From the NCBI RefSeq assembly GCF_008704555.1, contig NZ_CP023702.1:5432001-5496000 (forward strand): DNA of 64,000 nt, written 5' to 3'. The notes under the pieces were generated by a model that saw only the letters and a list, made by a program, of their open reading frames with translations, did no database searches and had not been told where the DNA came from. Made by a program: the position numbers and the translations under genes. Below, piece after piece: positions 16,724 to 23,723 of this stretch (its first letter is position 1; the number at the start of each line of letters is the position of its first letter). The stretch is from Streptomyces nitrosporeus. Lineage in GTDB: Bacteria; Actinomycetota; Actinomycetes; Streptomycetales; Streptomycetaceae.

Positions 16724-18091
16724 TCAGGCGCCGCCGGAGCCCCGTTCCTCGCGGATGGCGGACACCACACGGGCCGCCGTCTGCCGGACCGCTTCCGTCT
16801 CCGTCAGGAAGTGCCAGTAATCGGGGTGACGGCCCTCCAGCCCGGTGACCGCCCGTTCCAGCCGGGCCACCGCGTCGTCCAGCGGGCGGGCGTGCCGCGG
16901 GTCGGGGGTGTGGCGCCCGGCCATGGCGAGGCGCTGGGCGTCACGGATCGCGAACCGGGTGCGTTCGATCTCCGCCTGCGGATCCTTGGCCACGGCGTTC
17001 AGCCGCTGCAACCGGTCACCGGCGGCGGACACCGCGTCGTCCGTGGTGTTCAGCAGGGCACGGACGGTGCTGAGCCGGGAGGTGGCGTCGGCCCAGCGCT
17101 GGTCGGCACGCGCCTCGGCGGCCTCGGCCAGCTTCCTCTCCGCCTGCGCGACATCGGCCGCCGCCTGGTCGGGCACGGGCTGGAGGTCCTGCCAGCAGGC
17201 CGCCGCGAACCGCCGCCGCAACTCGCTCAGCACCGGTTCGACCTGCCCGGCGCGGGTCGTCAGCGCCTGGGCGCGCGTCCGCAGCGACACCAGCCGGCGG
17301 TCGATCTCGGCGGCGCGCTCCGGCAGCCGGTCCGCCTCCGCCCGTACCGCCTCCGCGTCCCGCAGCACCCGGTCCGCCCGCTGGAGGGTCTCGGCCACGC
17401 CGTGCTGCCCGGCCCCCTGGTTGAGCTTGGTCAGCTCCGGGGCGAGAGCCGCCAGCCGGGCCGCCAGATCATCGGCCCGCAGCCCGGAACCCCGCACCGC
17501 GTCCAGGGCGTTGCTCGCCGCCAGCAGGGCCTGGCGGGCCCGCTCCACGGCCGGGGCCAGCCTGGCCAGCTGCGTCTCCGCACTGCCCAGCAGCGGCCCG
17601 ATACCCTGGGCGAACCGGTCCAGCTCACCCTTCACCCGGACCAGATCGTCCTTGGCCCGGGTCAGCTGCGTCTTCGCCGAAGCCGCGACCGACGGCTCCA
17701 GGTCGTCCCGGTCGAGGTCGTGCGCGTCGACCGCGGTGATGTACGCATGGCTGACCTCGTCGATCCGGCGGCCCAGCGCGGCGAAGTCCTCCACCGCCTT
17801 ACGGGCCCGCGGTGAACTGTCCACCGCGGTGATCGTCTCGATCGAGATCTTCAGGTCCCGCTGAGCGGTGTCCAGCTCGTAGAAGGCGTTCGCGGCCCCG
17901 TCCTTCGCCGCCTGGGCCTCCGCCCGCTGGCCCTCGCCCCGGCCGCCGAACCAGCGCCTCGTACCCCCGCCGGCGAACGCGCCCGGCAGGGCCGCGGCGA
18001 CCAGCGGAACCGGCAGCAGCATCAGCGCCAGGACGTCCCTGACGGCCCAACCACTCGCCTGCGCTCCCGGCCGCGTGTGCGTCGCCGTCAC
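16724..18091 (-). CDS. Membrane-anchored coiled-coil protein of unknown function
   Basis: It is 455 residues long. An N-terminal hydrophobic segment (DVLALMLLPVPLVAAALPGAFAG cut short, about residues 18-41) is followed by GGTRRWFGGRG. The remaining 400 residues are Ala/Glu/Arg/Leu-rich helix with heptad-like patterns (for example KTQLTRAKDDLVRVKGELDR) and no catalytic motif. This suggests one membrane anchor and a long cytoplasmic or surface coiled coil. Similar streptomycete proteins are often labelled DnaJ-like, but no J-domain HPD motif is seen here. It is the only gene between FmdB and the DUF4097 lipoprotein, all on the minus strand. The function is not recognised. Confidence 0.75.
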   Translation of the reverse strand: MTATHTRPGAQASGWAVRDVLALMLLPVPLVAAALPGAFAGGGTRRWFGGRGEGQRAEAQAAKDGAANAFYELDTAQRDLKISIETITAVDSSPRARKAVEDFAALGRRIDEVSHAYITAVDAHDLDRDDLEPSVAASAKTQLTRAKDDLVRVKGELDRFAQGIGPLLGSAETQLARLAPAVERARQALLAASNALDAVRGSGLRADDLAARLAALAPELTKLNQGAGQHGVAETLQRADRVLRDAEAVRAEADRLPERAAEIDRRLVSLRTRAQALTTRAGQVEPVLSELRRRFAAACWQDLQPVPDQAAADVAQAERKLAEAAEARADQRWADATSRLSTVRALLNTTDDAVSAAGDRLQRLNAVAKDPQAEIERTRFAIRDAQRLAMAGRHTPDPRHARPLDDAVARLERAVTGLEGRHPDYWHFLTETEAVRQTAARVVSAIREERGSGGA

Positions 18092-18161
18092 ATCCCTCTC
18101 CCGTGCCGAATCGCCCTGCCCGGTTCATTCTCCCACCAGTAAGGACGAACACGGGGTCCGG

Positions 18162-18932
18162 TTAGTTCGCGCTCCGTACGGTGACTTCCCCGTTGTCGCT
18201 GTGCGCCTTCACCACGTGCGGGCTGTCGTCGCCGCGGGGCACCCGCACCGACACGTCCCCGTTGTCGGCCGTCGCGGACACGGCGTACCGCTCCTTGCCC
18301 GCCGGCAGGTCGATGGTGATACCGCCGTTGTCACTCACCGTGTCCACCAGGTCGGGGACCGCGGAGAGCCCGATGTCGACCGACCCGTTGTCCGAGCGCG
18401 CGACCACGGTCGGCCCGGAGATCCGCTCGGCCAGCACGGACCCGTTGTCGCTCTTGAGGTCCAGCGGTCCGCTGCAGTCCTGTACGACGATCCCCCCGTT
18501 GTCGGACGCCAGCGTCAGCCGGCTGTCGAACCCGGACGCGGTGACCTTCCCGTTGTCCGCGTTCACCGTCAGCGCGAGCCCCCGGGGGACCTTCACCTCC
18601 AGACGGGAGCCGCAGTCGCTGATCAGCGCCTTGCACCCCACCTTGAACGTCAGTGTGTCCCCGTCCAGCCGCCACGAGGGCTTCGGCCCGCTGCCGAGCA
18701 GCGCCCACCCGTCGACCCGGCGCGTCACCTCCACGGCCTCCACATCGGCGGGAACGACCTCCACGGTCGCGTCCTCCGCCTCGATGGTGAGCGACGAACC
18801 GTCGTACGCGAACGACTTGCTCTCGGCGGGCGCATCCTCCACATCGGTGCTGCCGCACGCGCTCAGCGCGGCGACGAGAAGGGCGGTTCCACCGGCCGCG
18901 ACGAGTGCCCTTGTACCGGTACGGATGGTCAT
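18162..18932 (-). CDS. DUF4097-family beta-helix lipoprotein
   Basis: It is 256 residues long with an N-terminal signal and lipobox LSAC, the lipid-modified Cys being residue 26. The rest is a repeating beta structure in which S/A-DNG recurs about every 18-22 residues (NADNGKV, ASDNGGI, KSDNGSV, RSDNGSV, VSDNGGI, TADNGDV, HSDNGEV). This is typical of DUF4097/head-GIN-like beta-helices. It would be exported and tethered to the outer face of the membrane. The binding partner is unknown. The start ATG 18932 has AGGGGGA about ten bases upstream. Its high repeat regularity makes the coding call firm. Confidence 0.88.
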   Translation of the reverse strand: MTIRTGTRALVAAGGTALLVAALSACGSTDVEDAPAESKSFAYDGSSLTIEAEDATVEVVPADVEAVEVTRRVDGWALLGSGPKPSWRLDGDTLTFKVGCKALISDCGSRLEVKVPRGLALTVNADNGKVTASGFDSRLTLASDNGGIVVQDCSGPLDLKSDNGSVLAERISGPTVVARSDNGSVDIGLSAVPDLVDTVSDNGGITIDLPAGKERYAVSATADNGDVSVRVPRGDDSPHVVKAHSDNGEVTVRSAN

Positions 18933-19113
18933 GGTGATCGTGTCCCCCTGAGGTGCGCTGCCGATGTCACCTCACGGTATGCGGCGCCTCTACATCGCCA
19001 CGATCCGGACGGCTACCGTCTCCGGGGTAGGGATATCCCCCGCACACCGCCCCGCCGCCGGTAACCGATTGCCACCCCGGGGCGCGGGCCATGTAACCTG
19101 TTGCCTCATCCAC

Positions 19114-19185
19114 GGGTGCGTAGCTCAGGGGTAGAGCGCTGCTCTTACAAAGCAGATGTCGGCGGTTCGAAACCGTCCGCGCCCA
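19114..19185 (+). tRNA. tRNA-Val (anticodon TAC), 3' half is an attachment site
   Basis: The acceptor stem GGGTGCG pairs with CGCGCCC. The D-arm GCTCAGGGGTAGAGC, the anticodon stem CTGCT/AGCAG around loop CTTACAA (anticodon TAC) and the T-arm with GGTTCGAAACC are complete. The discriminator is A19185. The next bases are CAGTA, so CCA is not encoded in this copy. The 3' half from 19148 is repeated exactly at 26923-26961, where ACCA does follow. The island has therefore replaced the original 3' end, and CCA must now be added enzymatically. Confidence 0.95.
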
Positions 19186-19186
19186 C
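19148..19186 (+). repeat. attL (39-bp direct repeat)
   Basis: It runs from the anticodon loop (CAAAGCAG) to the discriminator plus one base (GCCCAC) of tRNA-Val and is identical to 26923-26961. It is the left junction of the island. Confidence 0.95.
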
Positions 19187-19258
19187 AGTAGGAACTAGCA
19201 GGTGAAAGCCTGTTTCGGCCTCCCGGTCCAGTCGGATCGGGGGGCCATTTACATGATC

Positions 19259-19279
19259 GATGCCACATGGATGCCACAT
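19259..19279. repeat. Two direct copies of GATGCCACAT near attL
   Basis: Copies at 19259-19268 and 19270-19279 are spaced one helical turn (11 bp), about 75-95 bp inside the left end. The placement suits arm-type sites for a tyrosine integrase or excisionase that is now missing. This is inference. Confidence 0.4.
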
Positions 19280-19409
19280 CCCCACACGGCAAGACCTTTT
19301 CGTCACCTGTTCGAGGGGCGGACTACATGGCGCTGACACGTAGGCTCCTGGGCAGGGAGGGGCAGGCACGTCTCCCTGCGCGCGCCTGAGACGCGCCTCC
19401 CGAAATTCT

Positions 19410-19679
19410 GTGGTGTGCCGGCGGGGAGGCCGGTCCCACGGAAGCAAGGCCCCCCGCACAGCTCGGCGGGGGTCTTCGGCTGTCCAACGTAGACCGCTCC
19501 GCACCCGAGCTGCCCGGCGGGCGGCCGGTCTCACCCAGGAGCAGGTTGTCCTCCGCATCGAGACGGACCGGGCCACGTACAACCGGATCGAGATGGGGCA
19601 CTCGGCCGCGCTGCTCGACTCCCTGATCCTCATTGCCGACGCGACCGGTGTGTCCTCCTCGGACCTGGTGGGGGAGTAG
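19410..19679 (+). CDS. XRE-like helix-turn-helix protein, N-terminus uncertain
   Basis: The clear part is the last 50 residues. AAGLTQEQVVLRIETDRATYNRIEMGHSAA (given in part) has the Cro/C1 helix-turn-helix pattern (T-Q-E-Q-V ... R-x-T-Y-x-R-I-E), then a leucine-rich dimer-like end LLDSLILIADATGVSSSDLVGE. The N-terminal 40 residues (from GTG 19410) are Arg/Gly-rich and unlike a normal XRE start. They also cover a GC hairpin (about 19446-19475), so this may be a truncated or fused gene. It is probably a regulator of the island. Confidence 0.55.
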   Translation: MVCRRGGRSHGSKAPRTARRGSSAVQRRPLRTRAARRAAGLTQEQVVLRIETDRATYNRIEMGHSAALLDSLILIADATGVSSSDLVGE

Positions 19680-19720
19680 CCCTGCCCGCGGCCGGATCGG
19701 CGGCGGCCGCGGGCAGGGAG

Positions 19721-19864
19721 TCAGCGCTGGGCCCGTGCCCGGTCGAGGGCGCGGGCCTCAGCGAGGCGGGCTTCGCGGGTCTTCTGCAGCCAGATCAGAT
19801 TCGCCAGCACGGGATCCGAAGGCGGGGTCGGCGTGGGGGCGGGGGCCGGGCGACGGCTGGTCAT
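19721..19864 (-). CDS. Hypothetical micro-protein (third of coupled trio)
   Basis: A 47-residue protein with an N-terminal Pro/Thr/Ala linker and a C-terminal basic helix (LANLIWLQKTREARLAEARA). The ATG at 19864 overlaps the preceding stop as ATGA, so it is read with the two genes upstream. No family is recognised. Confidence 0.6.
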   Translation of the reverse strand: MTSRRPAPAPTPTPPSDPVLANLIWLQKTREARLAEARALDRARAQR

Positions 19865-20022
19865 CCCCCCGCCCCCCGCTCTGCTGCCTGATACGCGGCC
19901 CGGAGCTCCTCGCCGGTGGGGCAGATCGTGTCGGTGGTGCGGCAGCCGGTGGTGCACTCCTGGAGGTGGACGATGTACGACCGGTACGCCGCGGCCAGCT
20001 CTATCGCCTGGGCCTCGGTCAC
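19861..20022 (-). CDS. Hypothetical micro-protein with three Cys (second of trio)
   Basis: A 53-residue protein beginning MTEAQAIELAAAYRSYIVHL. It has Cys residues in QECTTGCRTTDTICPTGEEL and a C-terminal helix EELRAAYQAAERG. The start is GTG 20022, with GGAGG seven bases before it, inside the upstream gene; the stop-start overlap is GTGA. The Cys/His pattern may bind metal. Its function is unknown, but such small proteins are common next to XRE regulators in streptomycete islands. Confidence 0.68.
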   Translation of the reverse strand: MTEAQAIELAAAYRSYIVHLQECTTGCRTTDTICPTGEELRAAYQAAERGAGG

Positions 20023-20168
20023 GAGGGTGCCTCCGTGAGGCAGCGGGGGCACTGGCACACCGGGAAGCGGGACGACTGCTCGACCTCGGCGAGCGGGGCG
20101 ACTTCGGCCTCCTCCCGCACCACCCGGCGGGCGCCGTCGCGCCCCACCTCGTACACCTTCATCGTCAT
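20019..20168 (-). CDS. Hypothetical micro-protein with CxCxxC (first of trio)
   Basis: A 49-residue protein starting MTMKVYEVGRDGARRVVREE, with the cluster V-C-Q-C-P-R-C near the C-terminus, suggestive of a small zinc site. The ATG at 20168 is used; ATG 20162 is in frame. The stop overlaps the next start as GTGA, giving a three-gene translationally coupled minus-strand unit that diverges from the XRE-TPR gene. No family is recognised. Confidence 0.65.
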   Translation of the reverse strand: MTMKVYEVGRDGARRVVREEAEVAPLAEVEQSSRFPVCQCPRCLTEAPS

Positions 20169-20326
20169 TGCCACGACCCGACTCCCAACCCGATTGGAGG
20201 GGCTGCACCCATTCCGCCGCGCGGCCCGCTGTCACACCCTGATGATGTGTGTGCACGTCAGGTAGCGAATAGGTCGCCGGACGGCCATCCGTGGCCACGT
20301 AGCGGCCATGGCCGGGAGCGCGGACG

Positions 20327-21592
20327 ATGACCCCTCACACTGGATCCGTGGGACGTAACGACGCGCTGCGGGCAGCCCGCTTACACAAGGGGTGGCGGAC
20401 CATCGAAGCTGCCGCGGGCGCACTCACCGAGCACGGTCAGCAGCTCCTGGACGACCGGCAGTTCACCGTGTCCCCGCGGACTTGGCGGCGGTGGGAAGGC
20501 GACCGCCCCGGCTGGCCGGCCGAGGAGACCGCAGTCGTCATCCACGACGCGCTCGGCCGGTGGCCCGAGGACCTGGGCTTCACCACTCCGCCGAGCTGGA
20601 TCCGGCCCGAGCACCACGAAGAGGCAGATGTGAACCGACGCGCATTCGTGAGCGTCACCGCGGCCGCGCTCGTCGCCGGCCCTGTGGCCTCGCAGCATGT
20701 CGACCCCGCCCTGATCGACTACTTCCAGCAGCAGCTGGAAGGGCACTACCGGGCAGACATGTTCCTCGGACCCCACGACCTCATCGGCACAGTGTCCGCC
20801 CAGTACCAGCTCATCGACAAGTTGGTCCGCTCGGCAAAGGGAGAGACGCGACGCGGACTCCTACGCGTCGGCGCCGCCTACGCGGCGCTGGTGGGCTGGC
20901 TGTACCAGGACGCCGGAGACATGGACGGGGCGGCGTTCTGGAGGGGGGTGACGCAGGAGATCGCCATGCGGTCCCGTGACCCGCACCTCATCGGGTACAG
21001 CCTCGTGAACCAGGCCCAAGTCCGTACCGACCTGGGCGACGGACGCGCAGTCGTCGACCTGTGCGAGGCCGCCCTCGACGACGCCGACAGGCTCGTTCCG
21101 AAGGTGCGCATCATGGCGATGCAGCAGCAGGCCCATGGCGCCAGCCTCACGGACGATCGCCGATCGGTAGACCAGCTCCTCGACCAGGCCGACCTGCTGC
21201 TGCCCCGCGTCGACGACGACCTGCCGTGGGGCAACGCCTGTCGGCGGACGCCCGGGTATCTCGAAGTGCAGAGGGCCACCTGTTACGGACGCCTCGGCCT
21301 CGGCGCCGAGGCCGGGGCTCTGTGGTCGCAGGTCCTTACGGCCGTGCCGGAGACTGCCCGCCGGGACCGTGGGGTGTACATGGCCCGGCAGGCGACCGCA
21401 GCCGCCGCCGCACGGGAGCCGGACCAGGCGGTGGAGATCGCCCGGACTGTGGCGACGATTGCTGCCGAGACCCGGTCCGCCCGCATGCGCAGGGAGTTGA
21501 CCACTCTGGAGCAGGCGATGCGCCCGTGGCACGATGCACCGGTCGGCCGGGATCTTGCCGAGATCCTGGCCCCCGTGACCGATAGGAGCTGA
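20327..21592 (+). CDS. XRE-family regulator with TPR-like C-terminal domain
   Basis: It is 421 residues long. The N-terminal helix-turn-helix (about residues 8-60; LRAARLHKGWRTIEAAAGAL, SPRTWRRWEG) is followed by a linker with the typical NRRAFVSVTAAALVAG hydrophobic stretch. About 300 residues of alpha-helical, TPR-like repeats follow (for example GAAYAALVGWLYQDAGDMDG and EARSRDPHLIGYSLVNQAQV-like pairs). These large regulators are frequent in streptomycete integrative elements and often sit with the pterin dehydratase that follows, as here (2 bp gap). The ligand is unknown. The start ATG 20327 follows GGGAGCG; GTG 20348 is an alternative start close to the helix-turn-helix. Confidence 0.85.
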   Translation: MTPHTGSVGRNDALRAARLHKGWRTIEAAAGALTEHGQQLLDDRQFTVSPRTWRRWEGDRPGWPAEETAVVIHDALGRWPEDLGFTTPPSWIRPEHHEEADVNRRAFVSVTAAALVAGPVASQHVDPALIDYFQQQLEGHYRADMFLGPHDLIGTVSAQYQLIDKLVRSAKGETRRGLLRVGAAYAALVGWLYQDAGDMDGAAFWRGVTQEIAMRSRDPHLIGYSLVNQAQVRTDLGDGRAVVDLCEAALDDADRLVPKVRIMAMQQQAHGASLTDDRRSVDQLLDQADLLLPRVDDDLPWGNACRRTPGYLEVQRATCYGRLGLGAEAGALWSQVLTAVPETARRDRGVYMARQATAAAAAREPDQAVEIARTVATIAAETRSARMRRELTTLEQAMRPWHDAPVGRDLAEILAPVTDRS

Positions 21593-21594
21593 TT

Positions 21595-21906
21595 GTGGCC
21601 GTGGTGCTGACGGACGAGGAGATCACCGCCCACCTGGCCGGAGTGCCGGGGTGGGTCCGCAACGGTGACGAGATCACCTGCCGGTTCGGGATCCGGTACC
21701 ACGGCGGCGTTGCGATGATCGTCCACGTCGCGGACATCGAGCGACTCATCGGCCACCATGCCGACATCGATCTGCGGTGGGACCACGTGCGGTTCGGCAT
21801 CACCACGCACGACGCCGGCCACCGGCTGACAGCCGCAGACTTCGACCTCGCCGCCCGGATCGATCAGATCGCCGCAGCCCACGGCGCTGAGCCCTTCGGT
21901 GACTGA
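21595..21906 (+). CDS. Pterin-4a-carbinolamine dehydratase family protein
   Basis: It is 103 residues long, the normal size. Motifs are LAGVPGWVRNGDEITCRF, the active-site-type IGHHADIDLRWDHVRFGITTHDAGHRLT (cut here by position, residues about 50-78) and DFDLAARIDQIA. The family dehydrates 4a-hydroxytetrahydropterin and sometimes acts as a protein partner. No pterin-dependent hydroxylase is nearby, so a partner role with the XRE-TPR regulator is possible. The start is GTG 21595 with GGAG about ten bases before; it is coupled to the upstream gene. Confidence 0.9.
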   Translation: MAVVLTDEEITAHLAGVPGWVRNGDEITCRFGIRYHGGVAMIVHVADIERLIGHHADIDLRWDHVRFGITTHDAGHRLTAADFDLAARIDQIAAAHGAEPFGD

Positions 21907-21962
21907 CCAGCGTTTCCGGAAGCAGGGCACAAGGGGGAGCGGACCGCCTCTGACGTGTCGGC

Positions 21963-22223
21963 ATGTTGAGGAAGTTGCTGAAGAAGATCGCGATCAAGGG
22001 CATCGACGAGGCTGCGGCAGAAGCATGGGACCGCGGGGACACCACCTTCACGAACCGCTTTTTCCCGTCGCCGTCTCCCCGGAACAGGGACGCGGATGTC
22101 GCCGCTGCCATCGGGCGCGTGGAGTCGCTCGGCTGGAAACTCCACAGCCGGACCCTTGAGGGGGCGGGACTTCAGCGGTGTTGGAACCTGCTCTTCGTCC
22201 GCCCGCCGGCTTCCGACGCCTGA
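21963..22223 (+). CDS. Hypothetical protein, 86 residues
   Basis: It begins MLRKLLKKIAIKGIDEAAAEAWDRGD (shown in part) and has a second half VAAAIGRVESLGWKLHSRTL then CWNLLFVRPP. The amphipathic basic N-terminus and the beta-like end resemble other small proteins of actinobacterial islands that share a V-E-x-x-G-W-x-L core. No function is known. It lies 57 bp after the pterin dehydratase and is followed by a bidirectional hairpin. Confidence 0.65.
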   Translation: MLRKLLKKIAIKGIDEAAAEAWDRGDTTFTNRFFPSPSPRNRDADVAAAIGRVESLGWKLHSRTLEGAGLQRCWNLLFVRPPASDA

Positions 22224-22260
22224 TCTAGGTTTTCATGGACCTCCGTGAAAATTCCGGGCA

Positions 22261-22306
22261 TGACAGAACCGCCCCCACCCGGTACCGCCGGGCGGGGGCG
22301 CTGTCA
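22261..22306. terminator. Bidirectional hairpin between convergent island genes
   Basis: Outer arms TGACAG (22261-22266) and CTGTCA (22301-22306) enclose a CGCCCCC/GGGGGCG stem, and both flanking genes end at this element. Confidence 0.65.
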
Positions 22307-22310
22307 CCTG

Positions 22311-22514
22311 CTAAACGTTGGCGGCGGTGTGTTCCTTCCCGTCACACGAGGTGCACGGCCTCGGGGCCGGAACGCATGAAACGCCCTTTGCCCGGCAGCA
22401 GCCAGGCAAAGGGCGACGTGGCCGACGGTTCTTCCAGGCTTCCACGAGGCGAAGCAGAGACGTAACCAAGCCGACAGCGGCAATGCAGGCGTGGAGGATT
22501 TCGGTTGGGGCCAT
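22311..22514 (-). CDS. Small single-span membrane protein
   Basis: A 67-residue protein with one hydrophobic helix near the N-terminus (MAPTEILHACIAAVGLVTSL) followed by a basic segment EAWKNRRPRRP and a Cys-containing tail (GCCRAKGVSCVPAPRPCTSC). Positive charges after the helix suggest an outside-N, inside-C topology. The start ATG 22514 has GGAG seven bases upstream; the open frame extends further but the extension is not needed. The function is unknown. Confidence 0.6.
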   Translation of the reverse strand: MAPTEILHACIAAVGLVTSLLRLVEAWKNRRPRRPLPGCCRAKGVSCVPAPRPCTSCDGKEHTAANV

Positions 22515-22644
22515 GTAGCACTCCGGTGTACGCACGGTGCCCGGCCCAAAACCAGCGGCACCAGCAGCGTAACCGCGACGGCTCGACCGCACCATCACCT
22601 AGACGAGTGGTCGGCGGAGGGGAATGAGGAGGCCGGTCGCTGAA

Positions 22645-23064
22645 TCAGGCGGCGAGGGTGGCGTACCGGTCGGCGTGGTGCGCGGCATCATCGCGGGCAA
22701 GCTCCCGGCCGATGACCGTGGCCGGGCAGCTCGGGACCGGGGCGACGGGGGCCGGCTCGGTGCTGGGGCGGGCGACGGTGTAAGCGGTGCGGTGCACGGT
22801 GTACGCCTGGATGCGGTCGAGGCGGAAGGTCCGGGACTCGCCGGTCTCGCGGTTCATCGCGCGGAAGGTGACGTTGCCGGCCTTCGTGGTGCGGACGTCG
22901 TGCACCTCGATGGTGCGGATCGTCTCGACGAGGTGGCCGGTCTTGCAACCGTTCTCGTCTTTCTCTTCCTTGAGGTAGGTGACGGTGACGGGGTGTTGGC
23001 GGGCGGCGGCGGCGAGGAGGCGGGTGAGGGTCTGGGCCTGGGTCTCGTTGATGGTGTTCTTCAC
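22645..23064 (-). CDS. WYL-domain-like small regulator
   Basis: It is 139 residues long. After a short helical N-terminus (NETQAQTLTRLLAAAARQ) comes a WYL-like core: PVTVTYLKEEK, LVETIRTIEVHDVRTTKAGNV (in part), FRAMNRETGESRTFRLDRIQAYTVHR. The final R-T-F-R-L-D-R-I motif is the hallmark of WYL domains, which sense ligands in phage, island and defence regulators. No helix-turn-helix is fused. The start is GTG 23064, with GAGGGG six bases before. It diverges from a small HTH gene, suggesting a regulatory pair. Confidence 0.8.
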   Translation of the reverse strand: MKNTINETQAQTLTRLLAAAARQHPVTVTYLKEEKDENGCKTGHLVETIRTIEVHDVRTTKAGNVTFRAMNRETGESRTFRLDRIQAYTVHRTAYTVARPSTEPAPVAPVPSCPATVIGRELARDDAAHHADRYATLAA

Positions 23065-23176
23065 CGGGTTCCCCTCGTCGTCACTTCCTTACGGGAATAG
23101 TGTTGGCCTAGTCAGTTGGCTTTTGTCAACGGTATAGGCATATGGAGTTGGCCTATCGTGTGGGATGATAGGCGTC
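23065..23176. promoter_or_regulatory. Divergent promoter region with TTGGCCTA repeats
   Basis: This AT-richer 112-bp region lies between the WYL-like and small HTH genes. GTTGGCCTA occurs twice (about 23102-23110 and 23147-23155) and GTTGGC once more (23115-23120). Reading minus, TTGACA at 23129-23124 is a good -35 for the WYL-like gene. These repeats are plausible operators for the pair's own control. Confidence 0.5.
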
Positions 23177-23398
23177 ATGGACACAGCCCGACTCGAACTC
23201 TCAGCCCAGCGGTACCGCGAGGCAGAGCAAGCGCTCGAAGCCGCTCGCGAAGACCTTCAGGCCGAAGCCGTCGCCGCCCTCCAGCAGGGCGAGGAGCGCG
23301 GCAACCAGGCGACCGTCGCCCGCATCACCGGGTGGACCAGGGAGTACGTGCGCCGCCTGAAGAAAAAGGCGGACGAGAACTCGACAGGACAGGCGTAG
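23177..23398 (+). CDS. Small helix-turn-helix protein
   Basis: A 73-residue protein. The N-terminal two-thirds is helical and charged (YREAEQALEAAREDLQAEAV), followed by a resolvase/sigma-4-like helix-turn-helix QATVARITGWTREYVRRLKK. The ATG at 23177 (MDTARLELS) is chosen; ATG 23165 is in frame but lacks a better ribosome site. It diverges from the WYL-like gene, a common pairing in streptomycete integrated elements. It is likely a DNA-binding regulator. Confidence 0.75.
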   Translation: MDTARLELSAQRYREAEQALEAAREDLQAEAVAALQQGEERGNQATVARITGWTREYVRRLKKKADENSTGQA

Positions 23399-23402
23399 CC
23401 CG

Positions 23403-23552
23403 CACTTGAGCCCCTTCCCGCGCTTGACGGAAGAGGGCTCAGGGCACACCAAGCTCAGCGGTCTTGCTCTCATCTGTGCCAACTGTCACCGCATGATCCA
23501 CCGGCAGGCGTCATGGCCGGCTCCCGAGGAGCTGCGAGCCTCGATTGAGTAG
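23403..23552 (+). pseudogene. HNH endonuclease remnant, C-terminal part only
   Basis: The frame from CAC 23403 to TAG 23552 encodes HLSPFPRLTEEGS, then the typical HNH end LSGLALICANCHRMIHRQ and SWPAPEELRASIE. The C-x2-C-H-x3-H metal site of phage/island HNH nucleases is complete, but the N-terminal two-thirds and any start codon are missing upstream, where the small HTH gene ends. It is a 5'-truncated, non-functional fragment. Confidence 0.75.
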
Positions 23553-23723
23553 AAGCATGCAAACGACAGGCGTGCTGCCGCGGCTTTGTCGCGACCGCGC
23601 AGGCCGGCTGACGAGCAGATGCCGAACCTGTGAGCTGACATCCACTCCTGACATCAGCGTCGGTGTGCAACGGCAGCTGTGGGGAGCCCGGCACGGCAGC
23701 CGTGACGGAATCCGCCAGGGCGC

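Noticed and set aside
16724..18091. DnaJ-type chaperone
   Set aside because: No J-domain or HPD motif is seen; it is a membrane-anchored coiled coil.
19448..19478. Terminator hairpin inside the XRE-like frame
   Set aside because: It was not listed as a separate terminator because it may lie in coding sequence; it only weakens confidence in the N-terminus of that gene.
19145..19633. Minus-strand open frame ending VGADGFEPPTSAL through the tRNA-Val gene
   Set aside because: That peptide is the usual false translation of the tRNA complement; the rest has no family-like pattern, and the XRE-like gene is on the other strand.
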